A stretch of 64,000 nt of DNA, taken from NCBI RefSeq assembly GCF_000264905.1, contig NW_006763153.1, positions 237,672 to 301,671 of the forward strand. The letters are read 5' to 3'. The stretch is from Stereum hirsutum FP-91666 SS1. Taxonomy: Eukaryota > Basidiomycota > Agaricomycetes > Russulales > Stereaceae. How positions within the stretch are numbered: position 1 is the stretch's first letter; every line of letters starts with the position of its first letter. Shown here piece after piece: positions 43,883 through 54,233 of this stretch. Under the pieces are notes generated by a model. That model ran no database searches, had not been told where the DNA came from, and worked only from the letters and a program-made list of their open reading frames with translations. The translations under genes were made by a program, and so were the position numbers.

Positions 43883-44159
43883 TGTTGAGCAGTGTGTGGT
43901 TAATGTAGTGGTACCACTCTCAGTACTTACCTGGAGTAAGGCTTGGGTTGAGTGGCTTGATAGCACGCAGTGGTTGGAGAGGCGAGAAAAGTAGTTGGAA
44001 TTACAGGGCGAATGCCCAGGGGTTTATATACATGCAGAGCGTACAGCCTTAAGTAATACTATACAGCTGGATGCGCGTGAGCGAAAGAACAATAAGAAAT
44101 AACGAGTATTGCGTCATGTGAATACATGCCGGACCGGCGGGCATAGCCACCGTTCAACA
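43883..44159 (-). repeat. 3' LTR of the copia element
   Basis: 277 bp, starting TGTTGA and ending TCAACA in either orientation. Compared with the other LTR it has A at the GGTACCACTC position and AA in CCTTAAGT. Confidence 0.95.
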
Positions 44160-44168
44160 CTCCCCCTC
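44160..44168 (-). other. Polypurine tract
   Basis: On the minus strand GAGGGGGAG directly abuts the 3' LTR. This is the expected place for plus-strand priming in an LTR element. Confidence 0.6.
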
Positions 44169-44214
44169 GCTGAGCAGCACATGAAGTGAGGTCGAAGTGT
44201 AGTCGGAAAGGTGT

Positions 44215-47200
44215 CTATGAAGACGACCCAGAGGTAGAAGGCGAGTAAAACTCAAGCCCAAGTTGGGAACGGAAGGGTTCGAACTTTACGCGGGGCAGAT
44301 TCTTCGTAAAGAGATCCGCAGGGTTCTTACTGCCGTCTATGAATTCGACTTGCACAAGACCACACTCGACAACTTCACGGATATAATGATACCGGATGTC
44401 GATGTGTTTCGAGTGCTTGCTAGTGACGGGATTCGAGGCCATGAAGATGGAGCCTTGATTGTCGCCAGCAATAGGAATGGCTTTGAGGTTATAGCCCATT
44501 TCCTCTAGCAGATTCCGGACCCACACCACTTGTCTGCAGCAATCAGACAATGCCATATACTCAGCCTCAGTCGACGAGTGGGCAATTGTCTTCTGCGCAT
44601 GGCTAGTCCAGGAGAAGATGCCATTGGCAAGCTTCAGGAAGAACCCGGTCTGAGACCGGCGCGTATTTGGATCAGAAGCCCAATCCGAGTCAGTCCAAGC
44701 GCTGAGACCTAAACCCGACGTGCCGTCATAGCACAAGGCATACGATCGAGTACCAATGAGATACCGGCAGATGTAGAGTGCCTTGTTCAGGTGCTCGTCT
44801 GAAGGGTTAGCGGCGAATTGAGCCAGCTTGGTAACAGCGAAGGAAATGTCAGGACGAGTGCCCAACATGAGGTAAAGAAGGGATCCAATGACCATCTGGA
44901 ATTTACTCCGGAGAGTCGCATTCGATTGGCCTTTGGTGGGTTCGGGTTGAAACCCAGCAGGAAGTGGAGTGTCAGCCGATTTGGCGTTCAACATACCGCA
45001 ACGTTCAAGGATCTTATCAAGGTAGGCGCATTGATCGATGTAGATCTTTTTGCCATGCCAAACGATCCGCATGCGTAGGAACTCCTTGGCTTCACCAAGA
45101 TCTCTGCATTCCCAGCGATTCATGAATTTCTGTTTAAGAGAATTCAGGAGATCCTTATCTGGTCCAGCGAAGAGGGCGTCATCAACGTAGATAACAGCAA
45201 CAACTAAAGAGCCATTTGCCTCTCGTTGGACGAAGATACCTGCATCAGAGCTCAGGCGTTTAAAGCCGAGTGTCTTCATGTACGTGTCGAGTGTTCGCCA
45301 CCAGACTAAGCCGGCTTGCTTCAACCCGTACAGAGCTTTGCGCAGTAGGAGGACTTTATCCTCTTGACCTTTGATCTTAAAGCCTTCAGGTTGCTCCATG
45401 TAGATTTGCTCTTCAAGGTCGCCGTACAAGTACGCGTTCCTTACATCGAGCCCGGTGATGTGCCAGTCGTTCAGCGCAGTTAAGGCGAGCAGTAACCTGA
45501 CAGTCTCAAACCGTACTACAGGAGAGAAGACTTGATCATAATCGAGACCTTCGATTTGTGAGAAACCTTTGGCGACAAGGTGCGCCTTCTTACGACCATC
45601 AGATTTAATGTCGAAGACCCAGCGGTTCTTTATGACCTTGCGGTCGGCAGGGCGATCCACTGCTTCAAACGTGCCACGCCGTTTGAGAGCCTCCAGCTCT
45701 TCACGGCAGGCCTCAAGCCATTCATCCCGCTCAGCTTTGGGTAAGCGAGCTATGTCCTTGTACGTCCATTCTCAGATGTTCTCAGCGGGCCTAAACTCCC
45801 CCTCAAGTGGGACAGCTTTAGCCATGAGAAAATGTATCAATTCGGCTCCCCCTTCCCGACATAGTCTAGCCAGGATACCAGCTTCGTCACCGGGAGCTAC
45901 CGAAGGTTCGCCGTGGCCAGAGGTGTTTGGCTCAGAACTAGGTCCGGGAACCTGATTCTGATCATTTGACTCTTGTCCTGCCGAGGAGCGACCTGGCTGA
46001 GGACCTTGAGCACGCCTCTGAGCACCCTTCGTAGGTGGCTCTATCTGTTGTTCGGTAGGCAAAGGTCCTTTGCCACCGGTAAGACGAGTGGGGGCTTTCC
46101 GCTCACGACCTGAATGCCTAGGCTCTGGTAAAGGAGCAGGCGGTTCATTCCGGGGTTGTGGCGGCGGACTCGGATCACGCTGTGGTACAGCGGGCGGTGC
46201 AACGTCTTGCTCCGGATCCGGTCTCCTTTCAGGAGGATAGTGTTGATGAGGCGGAACATCGCCGTCATCATCGGGTGGGATGGTGGGTTGTGGATCTTTC
46301 CGACGAGGAAGTCGGTTAGACTTGTGTCTGTTTGACTCAGAGCACCGAGGAAAGAGGTTCTCATCGAACAGCGCATGTGCTGCGGTAAACATTGAATTGT
46401 TTTCCCACATGAAAATGTTGCCGTGTCCGCCGTCTGAAGTTCCGAGGTATGTCATCAGTTCTGACTTAGGCGCGAGTTTATTCTTGCGAACATCCTCGTG
46501 TAAAAACACATAAGCGCCACAGCCAAGAACACGCAAGTGATCTATGCGCGGAACTGAGCCATGAAGTTCCTCATATGGAGTTTTCCATTCAAGATGACGG
46601 ATAGGTGTATGATTATACACATGTACCGCATGATTGATAGAGAATTCCCACCAGGATTCAGGGAGACACGCTTGAAAGCGCATGGTCTCACCTTTGTCCA
46701 CAGTCGTACGGATGAACCGTTCGGCATGTCTGGACTGTTGGTGGATGTAGGGAGCGGAATAGAGTGCCTTTATACTGTAGTTTTTCGACCGTATGTTCGT
46801 GGGAAGATTACGTCAGACATGACACTCACCAGACCACGGTTCGTTTGGGTGGGCCACGCGTGACGAACCATCGAAATTGTTCGCGGTTTGCCCAAAAATC
46901 CATTTTTCGGGCAATTTCAGTGCAAATTGGTCACGATTTGCTGTTTGTGGGCCCACCTATATGCGTGACTATTGGGTCAGATATGTTCGCCGGCGCACCG
47001 TGCGTGATGCGTGACGAACATACGGTCGAAAAACTACAGTACCTTTGTCCTTGAAGAATTCGTCGAGTTTCCCCGACCTGTATTCACCTCCACCGTCAGA
47101 CATCCAGTTGAGTATTTTATAACTCGGAAACTGGCGTTCAACCATCGCAATAAATTGCTTTATCGCGTTAAAGGCTGCGTCTTTGGTTTTAAGGTGGGTG

Positions 47201-48054
47201 TTCCAACCATATGACGTGCAATTGTCGAACAAGACAATTGTGTACTTGTACTTGTGGTACGACGTCACAGGGAATTCTTTCAAGTCCGAGTGTATTGTCT
47301 CGAAAGGCTTTTCAGCCCGACGACCGGTTGACGGGAATGGACGCAGATGCATCTTTCCTTTGGCACATCCTTCGCAAAGATCCTCTTTGTCTGGCACGAC
47401 GAATGGTGGTGAGCCTTCCGTGTGCTTTCTCAGTTGCCTGAGTACTTCGCGCGAGGGGTGACCCAAGCGGCGATGCATGGTAGTGTGATCTACCGAGTAA
47501 GCAATGGCGTTGCGTACTAGGGGTTGCAGCGAATAGTCGTGTAAGATGTATATCGTGTCAAACAGGAGTCTGGGTTCGAAAGAGAGAAACAACTCGTCTT
47601 TGTCCCAGAACATCACTGAATGAGCATCACCCTGAACAGTTTTGCCATCTTGAGGGAAGCGACCTTGCACAATTAAGCGCGCAGTGCATTCTTTCATGTA
47701 GAAAACAGGTGCGAGTCTTGCAACCTGTATCTCATCATCGTCTGCATCTTTGAAGTGGACTAAGACAGTGCCAACACCTGTGATGAAGGCAACTGCCGTT
47801 GCAGTGCGAACTGTGATTTTCTGTTCCAGCTCATGGAACTCAATGAAATCGTTTAAGTCAAACGTGGTGTGTTCAGAGCAACCGGAGTCGTTCATCCACG
47901 TCTTTTCATTGGTTCTTCCATGGCGATGACCTTTTCCCTTACATTTCGGACAAGCGGCAAAGTTTAGATGATGCGCACACAAGTCATGCGAAATATATTT
48001 AACATCAATACGAAAATTGTACATGCGTGATAAAATGTCCGACAATAAAACCGA
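44215..48054 (-). pseudogene. Copia pol polyprotein (protease, integrase, RT, RNase H), interrupted
   Basis: In one frame from 48054: a Cys/His stretch CPKCKGKGHRHG, then a protease active site WMNDSGCSEHTT. The integrase zinc finger follows (RRLGHPS, LCEGCAKGK), and the catalytic core with HSDLKEFP and MSDGGGEYRS. A MITE (46775-47039) breaks the core between the second Asp and the catalytic Glu region (RHAERFIR). A Pro-rich linker follows. After TGA at 45772-45774 the RT domain runs WVFDIKSDG, RLLLALTAL and IYVDDALFAG (active site), then RNase H with AWTDSDWASD and SSTEAEYMAL, ending at 44215. The frame is the same throughout. The element therefore has an intact RT/RNase H but cannot make full Pol. 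Confidence 0.9.
46775..47039. mobile_element. 265-bp TA-flanked MITE nested in the copia integrase
   Basis: The 26-bp inverted ends are perfect (CTGTAGTTTTTCGACC... and complement). TA lies on both sides (46773-46774 and 47040-47041). The element plus one TA is 267 bp, a multiple of three, so the host frame stays in register across it, although the MITE itself adds stops. No coding capacity. It belongs to the Tc1/mariner-like TA-inserting class but has ends different from the element at 32145. Confidence 0.9.
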
Positions 48055-49557
48055 TCAATTACATACGCGTTTCTCTGCGACCAAGGAGGGCGAGTCAGCA
48101 CAATTTGCATGATGATGGGAAGAAGGTACTGACCCCATGTTCCCCAAAATTCCAGCGATGTCGGCGATCTCCGCGTCCAAGTCCAAAGTCATCGGCTCAT
48201 CCGGATCTCCGAGGGAGATCGGGGTGTCGAACAATGGAGGGAACGCAGGAGAGGGCGGCAACTCGCCGAAGTCCTCGTATCCGAAGGTAGAGGGGTGAGG
48301 AGGGGTAGGAGCAGTGATGCCATTCTCCGCATCCGGAGCGGGAGCAATGCGATCCGCGAGGGTACGCATGCGCTTCTGGGACGGACCAGCGTCGCCTTCA
48401 TCGTCGCTTTCGACCTCCGAGATATGGCCGCAGGGTTCGAGGGCGCAAATAACGTCAGGCGTCGCTTTGACACCGAGTTCATGCGCAAGCTCGATACCCT
48501 TCTTCACCTTCTTGTGAATGCGAAGGGAGGCATTGGAGGGACGGTGAGCGGGATGTTTAGAGTGACGGCGAACATCACGAGTGGATGGGTCGAGGTCGGT
48601 GCGAGGAGGGCCGAAGGTGAGAACCTCGTTAATGGGAGCAAACTGGAGAGAGTTCTGCGTGTTGCCGTCGTCTTCGTCATCGCTGTCCGAGTCGATGACA
48701 GCGGCATTGTTCCCATTCTGGCCCTTGCCCTTCTTGCCACGCTTACGCTTCTTCTTTCCGTTCGAATCTCCCTGGTTGCCGTTGTTGCCCGAATTCCCCT
48801 GCTGCTGCTGCTGGTTACGACCACGCTGCTGCTGGTTATTACCACGCTGCTGCTGCTGGTTGTTACCGCGCTGCTGCTGGGAGAAGTTGGGGTCGTTCTG
48901 CTTGCGCTTCACGGTGGACAACTTGTTGGCAGTAGCAGGTTCAGCGGACTTGCCAGTACCGATGAAATCATTGACCGCGGCAGTGCAAACCTTCTCAACG
49001 GACATCGAAATGATGTCGCTGGCGCCCATCTGAGAGAAGTTAGACAGGACGTTCTTGTAACGGGGAGGGAGTTTGGAAAGAATGATCATGGCGATAAGGT
49101 GCTCGGGGACTTCGACTTTACGGAGTTTAAGGCGGTTGAAGAGCATCGTGATCTTGTCGATCGCGGCATCCGGGTTGGAATTCCCAGGGATCTGCTGCTT
49201 CATCGCGTCAGAAAAGTCGTTGAAGACAGTTCCGAGGGTCATGATGTCGAACTTCTTCTTCAGAAGCGCCATGAGCTCCGTCGCAGTTGTATACTGGTCC
49301 TTGATCGACTCACGAAGAGTCGGATCGAGACGGAGCGTGATGGACCCCTTGGCTTTGGTGTCATCAACGACCCACTCGTGGATCGCCTTGCGATCAGCGG
49401 CGAGCGCGGCATCCAAGGAGTCTCTGGGGTTTGGTTCATTGAGGACCCAACTGAGACCGGAAGCGTCGAGAAACGATCCGATCTCCCCCTTCCGCGCCGG
49501 ATAGTCGCGGATGCTGGAGAGAGTGGTGGGAACAGCGGTGTAGAGCGCAGAAGACAT
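48055..49557 (-). CDS. gag: Copia gag protein (500 aa)
   Basis: The intact frame begins MSSALYTAVP. Residues 20-210 are the copia-type gag core (UBN2-like): SSIRDYPARKGEIGSFLDASG, KKKFDIMTLGTVFNDF and the typical ILSKLPPRYKNVLSNFSQM. Residues 225-290 are an extreme Gln/Asn/Gly-rich stretch with RGNNQQ repeats, followed by a basic KKKRKRGKKGKG cluster and an acidic DSDSDDEDD. A Ser/Pro-rich C-terminus follows. The classical CCHC knuckle is absent here; a CxxC/H-rich segment is at the start of pol. Gag and pol share one frame, separated by a single TGA (48055-48057) just after a GTATGT donor-like sequence. It forms the cytoplasmic virus-like particle. Confidence 0.9.
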   Translation of the reverse strand: MSSALYTAVPTTLSSIRDYPARKGEIGSFLDASGLSWVLNEPNPRDSLDAALAADRKAIHEWVVDDTKAKGSITLRLDPTLRESIKDQYTTATELMALLKKKFDIMTLGTVFNDFSDAMKQQIPGNSNPDAAIDKITMLFNRLKLRKVEVPEHLIAMIILSKLPPRYKNVLSNFSQMGASDIISMSVEKVCTAAVNDFIGTGKSAEPATANKLSTVKRKQNDPNFSQQQRGNNQQQQRGNNQQQRGRNQQQQQGNSGNNGNQGDSNGKKKRKRGKKGKGQNGNNAAVIDSDSDDEDDGNTQNSLQFAPINEVLTFGPPRTDLDPSTRDVRRHSKHPAHRPSNASLRIHKKVKKGIELAHELGVKATPDVICALEPCGHISEVESDDEGDAGPSQKRMRTLADRIAPAPDAENGITAPTPPHPSTFGYEDFGELPPSPAFPPLFDTPISLGDPDEPMTLDLDAEIADIAGILGNMGSVPSSHHHANCADSPSLVAEKRVCN

Positions 49558-49869
49558 GTTTACTGGAGTAAATCGACAGAAAACAAGTCAGCATGAGTTC
49601 TCTAACACATGTGATGAGAGAGTAAAATGGCATAGTTCTGCCTTTACTCATAGCGACGAGCCGCGACTTTCGTCTGCGAGGCTGTCGACTACGATGTCAG
49701 CACTCTTCACGATGTCCTTGGTCAAGCGCTGTTAAGCGCGACCTTGGACTTCAGCGCATGAGGCGATGTCCAGGTAACTGGGAGTTTCAGACCGCAGCCA
49801 TTAAAGGCGCTGTCGTCAACGTCGACCAGCCTGAGAGCGCTGCGAGTCGAAACTCAGCGGAGCGTTCAT

Positions 49870-49883
49870 CAGGGCCCATAACC
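49870..49883 (-). other. Primer-binding site (half-tRNA iMet type)
   Basis: Immediately inside the 5' LTR the minus strand reads GGTTATGGGCCCTG. It is complementary to the anticodon stem-loop of initiator tRNA-Met (CCCATAACC), not to a tRNA 3' end. Drosophila copia and yeast Ty5 use the same internal-tRNA priming strategy. Confidence 0.75.
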
Positions 49884-50160
49884 TGTTGAGCAGTGTGTGG
49901 TTAATGTAGTGGTACCGCTCTCAGTACTTACCTGGAGTAAGGCTTGGGTTGAGTGGCTTGATAGCACGCAGTGGTTGGAGAGGCGAGAAAAGTAGTTGGA
50001 ATTACAGGGCGAATGCCCAGGGGTTTATATACATGCAGAGCGTACAGCCTTGGGTAATACTATACAGCTGGATGCGCGTGAGCGAAAGAACAATAAGAAA
50101 TAACGAGTATTGCGTCATGTGAATACATGCCGGACCGGCGGGCATAGCCACCGTTCAACA
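49884..50160 (-). repeat. 5' LTR of the copia element
   Basis: 277 bp, TGTTGA...TCAACA. It carries G in GGTACCGCTC and GG in CCTTGGGT, the three differences from the other LTR. It includes a TTTATATAC stretch as a candidate TATA region. Confidence 0.95.
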
Positions 50161-51200
50161 GCTGGGGCCTTGCCGGCAAGCACATCATCGTCGAGCGGCT
50201 AACGTAGCGCAAATAGACATCAGTCATTCTTACTTCCTACTCCTTCCGTCCGTCCTTACCTCCGTCCGACAGATCTATGGCTTCATACACAAAGCCAATC
50301 TACGTAACATCGACCCTGCCATCGACGATCCCGGTGCCTCCACGTCGTGTTAGTTTTCTCTGTTCATTCTCGATGCCAGCCCGTTGTCTTAACCACTTGA
50401 TTGACAGTCCACTGGCACTCGTCTCGAGAAGTAGTCACCAATCTTAGGCGCCACGACCCCCTCGTCTCCCAAAGCCAAGAAACGCGTAGAAGAGCAACAG
50501 GTGCCCAGCACCATTCCCCGCTCAGTCATTGGCCTCGGCGCAGACCTCCCTCTCTCCATCCCCTATGTCGACAGGAGCCAGTTTTACAAGGCCGTCGTAA
50601 TCGCTGCGTCTTTGCTGCCAGACCGTACACCCCTCCCGCAGCTGGGCAACTCTTGGGTCCCGAACAGCTACTCTCGTCAAGCTCTGCCACCACTTACCGT
50701 CCCCTCCTACCCGCCGATGTCCCACAGCATGTATAGCAACTCGCCTCATTCACTCCACCCTATACCGAGCGAGGAGAATGGTGGTTCCAGGGGTACCAGG
50801 TACAACTCCATTGCGTCGTACTCAACCTCGAGCCATGACCTGATGTTCAATACAACCATGCCGAGCAGAACTCCTGGTCGTTCTCGCCTATCAGCGGCGG
50901 CGGCCTCTCCTCCCTGCTCAACTCCAGCAGCTCGAATAATCCACCCACCCGTCCGACCATCAATATCATCTGCGCATCCTCCTTCTCTTCCACGCCGCAG
51001 AGCGCATCGCCCCGCGACCAGCCCCTGTCTCACCAGTAGGATCCATCTCGACGTTACGACCCCGCACCACTACCACTCGCGGCCCGAATCTAATTACGTA
51101 CGACCACTGATGCCCACCTGCTCCCGACCGTCGTCGACCATCACTGGATTCACTGAATGTGTTGTAAACGTCAGAGTTGGCGTCCAGAGCCAATGAAGAG

Positions 51201-52650
51201 CATGCGTGGATTGTGGCCTCGTCGATCGAGGTGCGTTTTCCCCCGTTTTTTCTGTGGTACTTTGTTACTTATTTTTTTTGCTCTAGAATACGATTGCCCA
51301 AGCATGCACGCCGGATGCTATCGAGAGACTTTTCGAGGCGTGGCTTGCAACAAAGAGGCTTGCCATCGGTCTTGATTCGAGCACGAGTGGATCACCGAGA
51401 TGAGGAGATAGAGGAATACGCGCAAAACGGCGCATGCAGAGTCAAGGACCAGGGCATAGGTGGCGACATCAGCTCGACCCTTGATGAGGATGAGGTAGCA
51501 GCAGGTGTGCGACGGTGTATAACAAGGTTCGAGGTGAGTAGTATGCTACGCTTTGTGTTCTTGTGGATCTTTTTCTTATTCGGTGTACACTCTTTTCAAC
51601 CCGCCTGCGACCTTCCGTCACCTGCGGGACCTCTTCGGCTCCAGTACCACATCATATCCCCGCCTTGAATACTTGGTTTCGTACAATTTCTACTGGACCT
51701 GCTGATGCCCTTCCATTACTTCTGTGGCACTATATCTCCACCAGCGCCACGCTTCCTGCCTTCCTCCGCCTCGACACTTTTATCGCATACGCACTTCACT
51801 GTACCTGTCTACACTCCTCCGTCGCTTTTGCAGTCATATACCTCCTTGAATACCTCAAGATACGCTTCCTCACGGCGAAGGGCCCCTCAGGCTCACTCCG
51901 CAACCGGCCACTATCCGCGATCACCACCACTCACGACGTCTTCCCCATCCTCATCAATGCCGGATATTCCTCTTCCCTCCTACTCGTTTCACTTGTCTCA
52001 CTTCGTCAACCTTCCCGCCCACACCGAAATCGTATGCTTTGTATGTTCAAGTAAGCGTTGTCGATGCCTTCGCCCGCCTTTGACGTCATCTTGCTTCCGC
52101 ACCGACGCGATGAACACCGAATCTATCAACCACACCCACTACTATACCCTAAGCCGAAGGCTTCATCCACACCGGTTCCCCTTTCTTCCGAATTGTCGCA
52201 GTCATCAGAGAGGCCAGCCCTGGGGACCCGTTCGCGGCTTTTGCTACAATAATTATGTTGTTTGCTCATGTCGTATATCTAGCTTATGTCTTCTTTGTTT
52301 TCTCGTGTATTGTTTGCGCTAGCTCTCGTGAACCCTCGCTCCACTGTGTTGTGCTCACATCTGTAATTGGTGGCCCCGCCTCACGGCGTCTCACACACTC
52401 TTGCATGGCCTTTCGGCGGCGATCATTTTTTTTGTCTACTGGAATGTATTGACAATTTATATCTGATCTGTCTATGCTATAACAAATACACTGAGGGTTC
52501 ATCAAGAGGGTTCGAAGTGAGAAACAACATATGCAGAATCCGGGAGTCACATCTGAGGTTGATCTGAGGTGACCCGTGGCAAGGCAGTTTTAGGCAGTTT
52601 TAGGCGGCTCCTAGGCGAGCGCCACCGCAGCGACGTGACTTCCGATCTAA
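51201..52650. other. Region downstream of the HSF remnant
   Basis: Two open segments, 51160-51228 ending in a GTGCGT donor and 51287-51400 (TIAQACTPDAIERLFEAWLATKRL), read like helical exons, but I cannot link them or name them. The rest is T/C-rich and non-coding. A doubled GGCAGTTTTAG lies near 52585. Confidence 0.35.
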
Positions 52651-52759
52651 GGCAGTATCACTATGTGCAGGAAGATCTGGCATTGCTGTCAGCTTAGGAC
52701 ACTGCCTAGGTCCAGACCTCTCACCATTCCTTGATTTTCCTAGGTTTGCCGAAGCAACC
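52651..52759 (+). repeat. 106-bp dispersed repeat, copy 4
   Basis: Starts GGCAGTATC, contains AGGAAGATCTGGC and CACTGCCTAGG, and ends GAAGCAACC. Same orientation as copy 1 and nearly identical in content to the complement of copy 3. Confidence 0.65.
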
Positions 52760-53077
52760 TACGCTGGTCTATTGAGTCGCCGTCCGAGTCGCCGTTAAGT
52801 AGTCACCGTTAGGTCCGGGGCAGCTGCCGTATATGGCTTTTTGAAACTGAGCTTCAAAGTCACAAAGTGAGTATCCAGTATGTGTGGTTTTCTTGGCCAA
52901 TCAAACCTCAGGCTCCTAATTATCACCCTGTGCTGTGGCTTTCTGCCAAGTCTGTGCCAGCGAGAGAGAGTACAAAGAGGCTGATATAAGCCATGCAACT
53001 GTATACTCCCGCGAGAGTAATCTACTCAGAACGAAATCCAGAGGTATACTATACATAAGGGTTTCGTCTGTACCCTC

Positions 53078-53775
53078 TCATTCTGTGTCAGCTCCTGTCC
53101 CTGAAAGCCCTCTCTCGACACCTGGCCCTTTCTGGGCCTCCAAAAATGCATCATGAATGTACTTCGAAGATATAAATGCACACGCACGGGTGACACGGTT
53201 GAACTGCTGGGTCGACCCGTGGAGGTCGCGAGGATCAAATTCGAACATAGTGGCACGGGCGGGTCGAACTACAATGCGGAACTCGAGATTGACAAAAGAG
53301 CCGCCATAGCTAGGGGGGCGGGGGGTTGTAGATTGCTGGGTTATAGAACCAGCCTGAGAGCTCCCCTGTGCTTCCCTGCGGCGGGCCTGGGAACGTGTCT
53401 GAATCCTGTAGGTCAGCTCGGCCACAGCACTTGCTGACGAGTCTGCCACTGAGTTGTCGGTGACAGGAACAAGGTCGCAAACACTGCTTTGGAGTGACCA
53501 AGCCTTCGGTACTCCATCCTGAGTCCTATCGGTGTGTGAGCGCCTACAAAGCCTATTAACAATCATATCAAATGTGAATATATGATAAGATGCTCACGCT
53601 GAATAGGCTTGGACCAAATAACCTTCGGGGGGAGCACGTGGGGCAAGCGGAAAGGTAAATGTCTGGCCATCGAGTGTAAACCAGGGCTCACCACGATTAT
53701 ATCCGTACAAGTACCTGTATCCGTGGGAACAAGTACCTGTTCCCTCGGAGGCCACACCTCTATCCGGAGTGGCAT
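53078..53775 (-). pseudogene. Possible 2-oxoglutarate dioxygenase-like fragment
   Basis: The minus-strand frame 53566-53078 has a C-terminal block SYGGSFVNLEFRIVVRPA, then FEFDPRDLHGST and RACAFISSKYI. This resembles the last strands of a dioxygenase-like barrel family common in mushrooms, with an FDP..LHGT pattern. An upstream piece (53775-53563) contains PGLHSMARHLPFRLPHVLPP. No iron-binding His-x-Asp motif is visible in what remains, so it is either a fragment or a gene whose 5' exons I cannot place. It lies just past the third gene of the KDZ block, on the same strand. Confidence 0.35.
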
Positions 53776-53860
53776 CCGTGGGAACAGGTACTTGTATCTA
53801 CGGATACAGGTACTCGCACTGGCACGGGTACTTACAAGTCAGTCATCAGCACAAGTAGTT
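53700..53860. repeat. Palindromic cluster of GTACCTGT motifs
   Basis: Five or more copies of GTACCTGT or its complement ACAGGTAC occur within 150 bp. The strongest inverted pair is ACAAGTACCTGTTCCC (about 53729) against GGGAACAGGTACTTGT (about 53783). It could be a foldback, a regulatory array or an element end, at the left side of the KDZ block. Confidence 0.55.
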
Positions 53861-54233
53861 GGAGGTACTTACGGGTATACACGCGGGTCTTGAGTAAAGA
53901 GGCAAAGAGAGAAGTCCACGCCAGCCAGAGCATAGAGTACAGGGCCGAGCGGGCATGTTATTAGCACAATGTAACATACAGAAGAGCTGGATTGGAGAGC
54001 ACTATAAGGACATAGAGTTAGTAAAAAAAAAGTAAGGAGTTAGAAAACAGATGGACTCACCAGCAAGGGAGATAGAGGAAGCATGGAGTCGCCGTCCAGG
54101 CATACAAGAAACAGCAAAAGAAGACAGATATAAGAGTACATAGCGACAACGACATCCAAACAACGAGAAACAGTCACACAAAGTAAAAACGAAGTCCGAG
54201 AGATATAGAAAAAGGGAAAATGAGAAAAAAAGC

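Larger units (their letters stand above)
43883..50160 (-). mobile_element. Ty1/copia LTR retrotransposon (6.28 kb)
   Basis: Two direct 277-bp LTRs flank gag and pol in the copia order gag-protease-integrase-RT-RNaseH, all on the minus strand. The LTRs differ at only three positions seen by eye, so the insertion is recent. The flanks are ACTGG (43878-43882) and GCTGG (50161-50165), a five-base target duplication with one change. It lies inside an HSF-type gene. The integrase is interrupted by a 265-bp MITE and pol has an additional in-frame stop, so this copy is not autonomous. Confidence 0.95.
43800..51200 (+). pseudogene. HSF-type DNA-binding domain gene, split by the copia element
   Basis: Left of the retrotransposon, 43836-43882 reads IDRLLERPENQHLIHW. 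Right of it, 50163-50200 continues with AGKHIIVER, and 50275-50340 gives YGFIHKANLRNIDPAIDDPGAST, followed after a 60-nt intron by EVVTNLRRHD. These match the HSF-type winged-helix domain of agaricomycetes (helix-1 LERPENQHLI, then IVER, and YGF..K.NLRN..PAIDDP). Downstream (50465-51196) a KAKKRVEEQQ stretch and a Ser/Pro-rich tail follow in another frame. The piece coding for the recognition helix between IVER and YGF is missing. The gene is dead by insertion, internal deletion and frameshift. Its two halves define the pre-insertion site. Confidence 0.75.

Noticed and set aside
48295..49596. 433-codon plus-strand frame opposite gag
   Set aside because: It is the antisense shadow of the copia gag gene; its Leu/Val runs are complements of gag's Gln/Asn codons.
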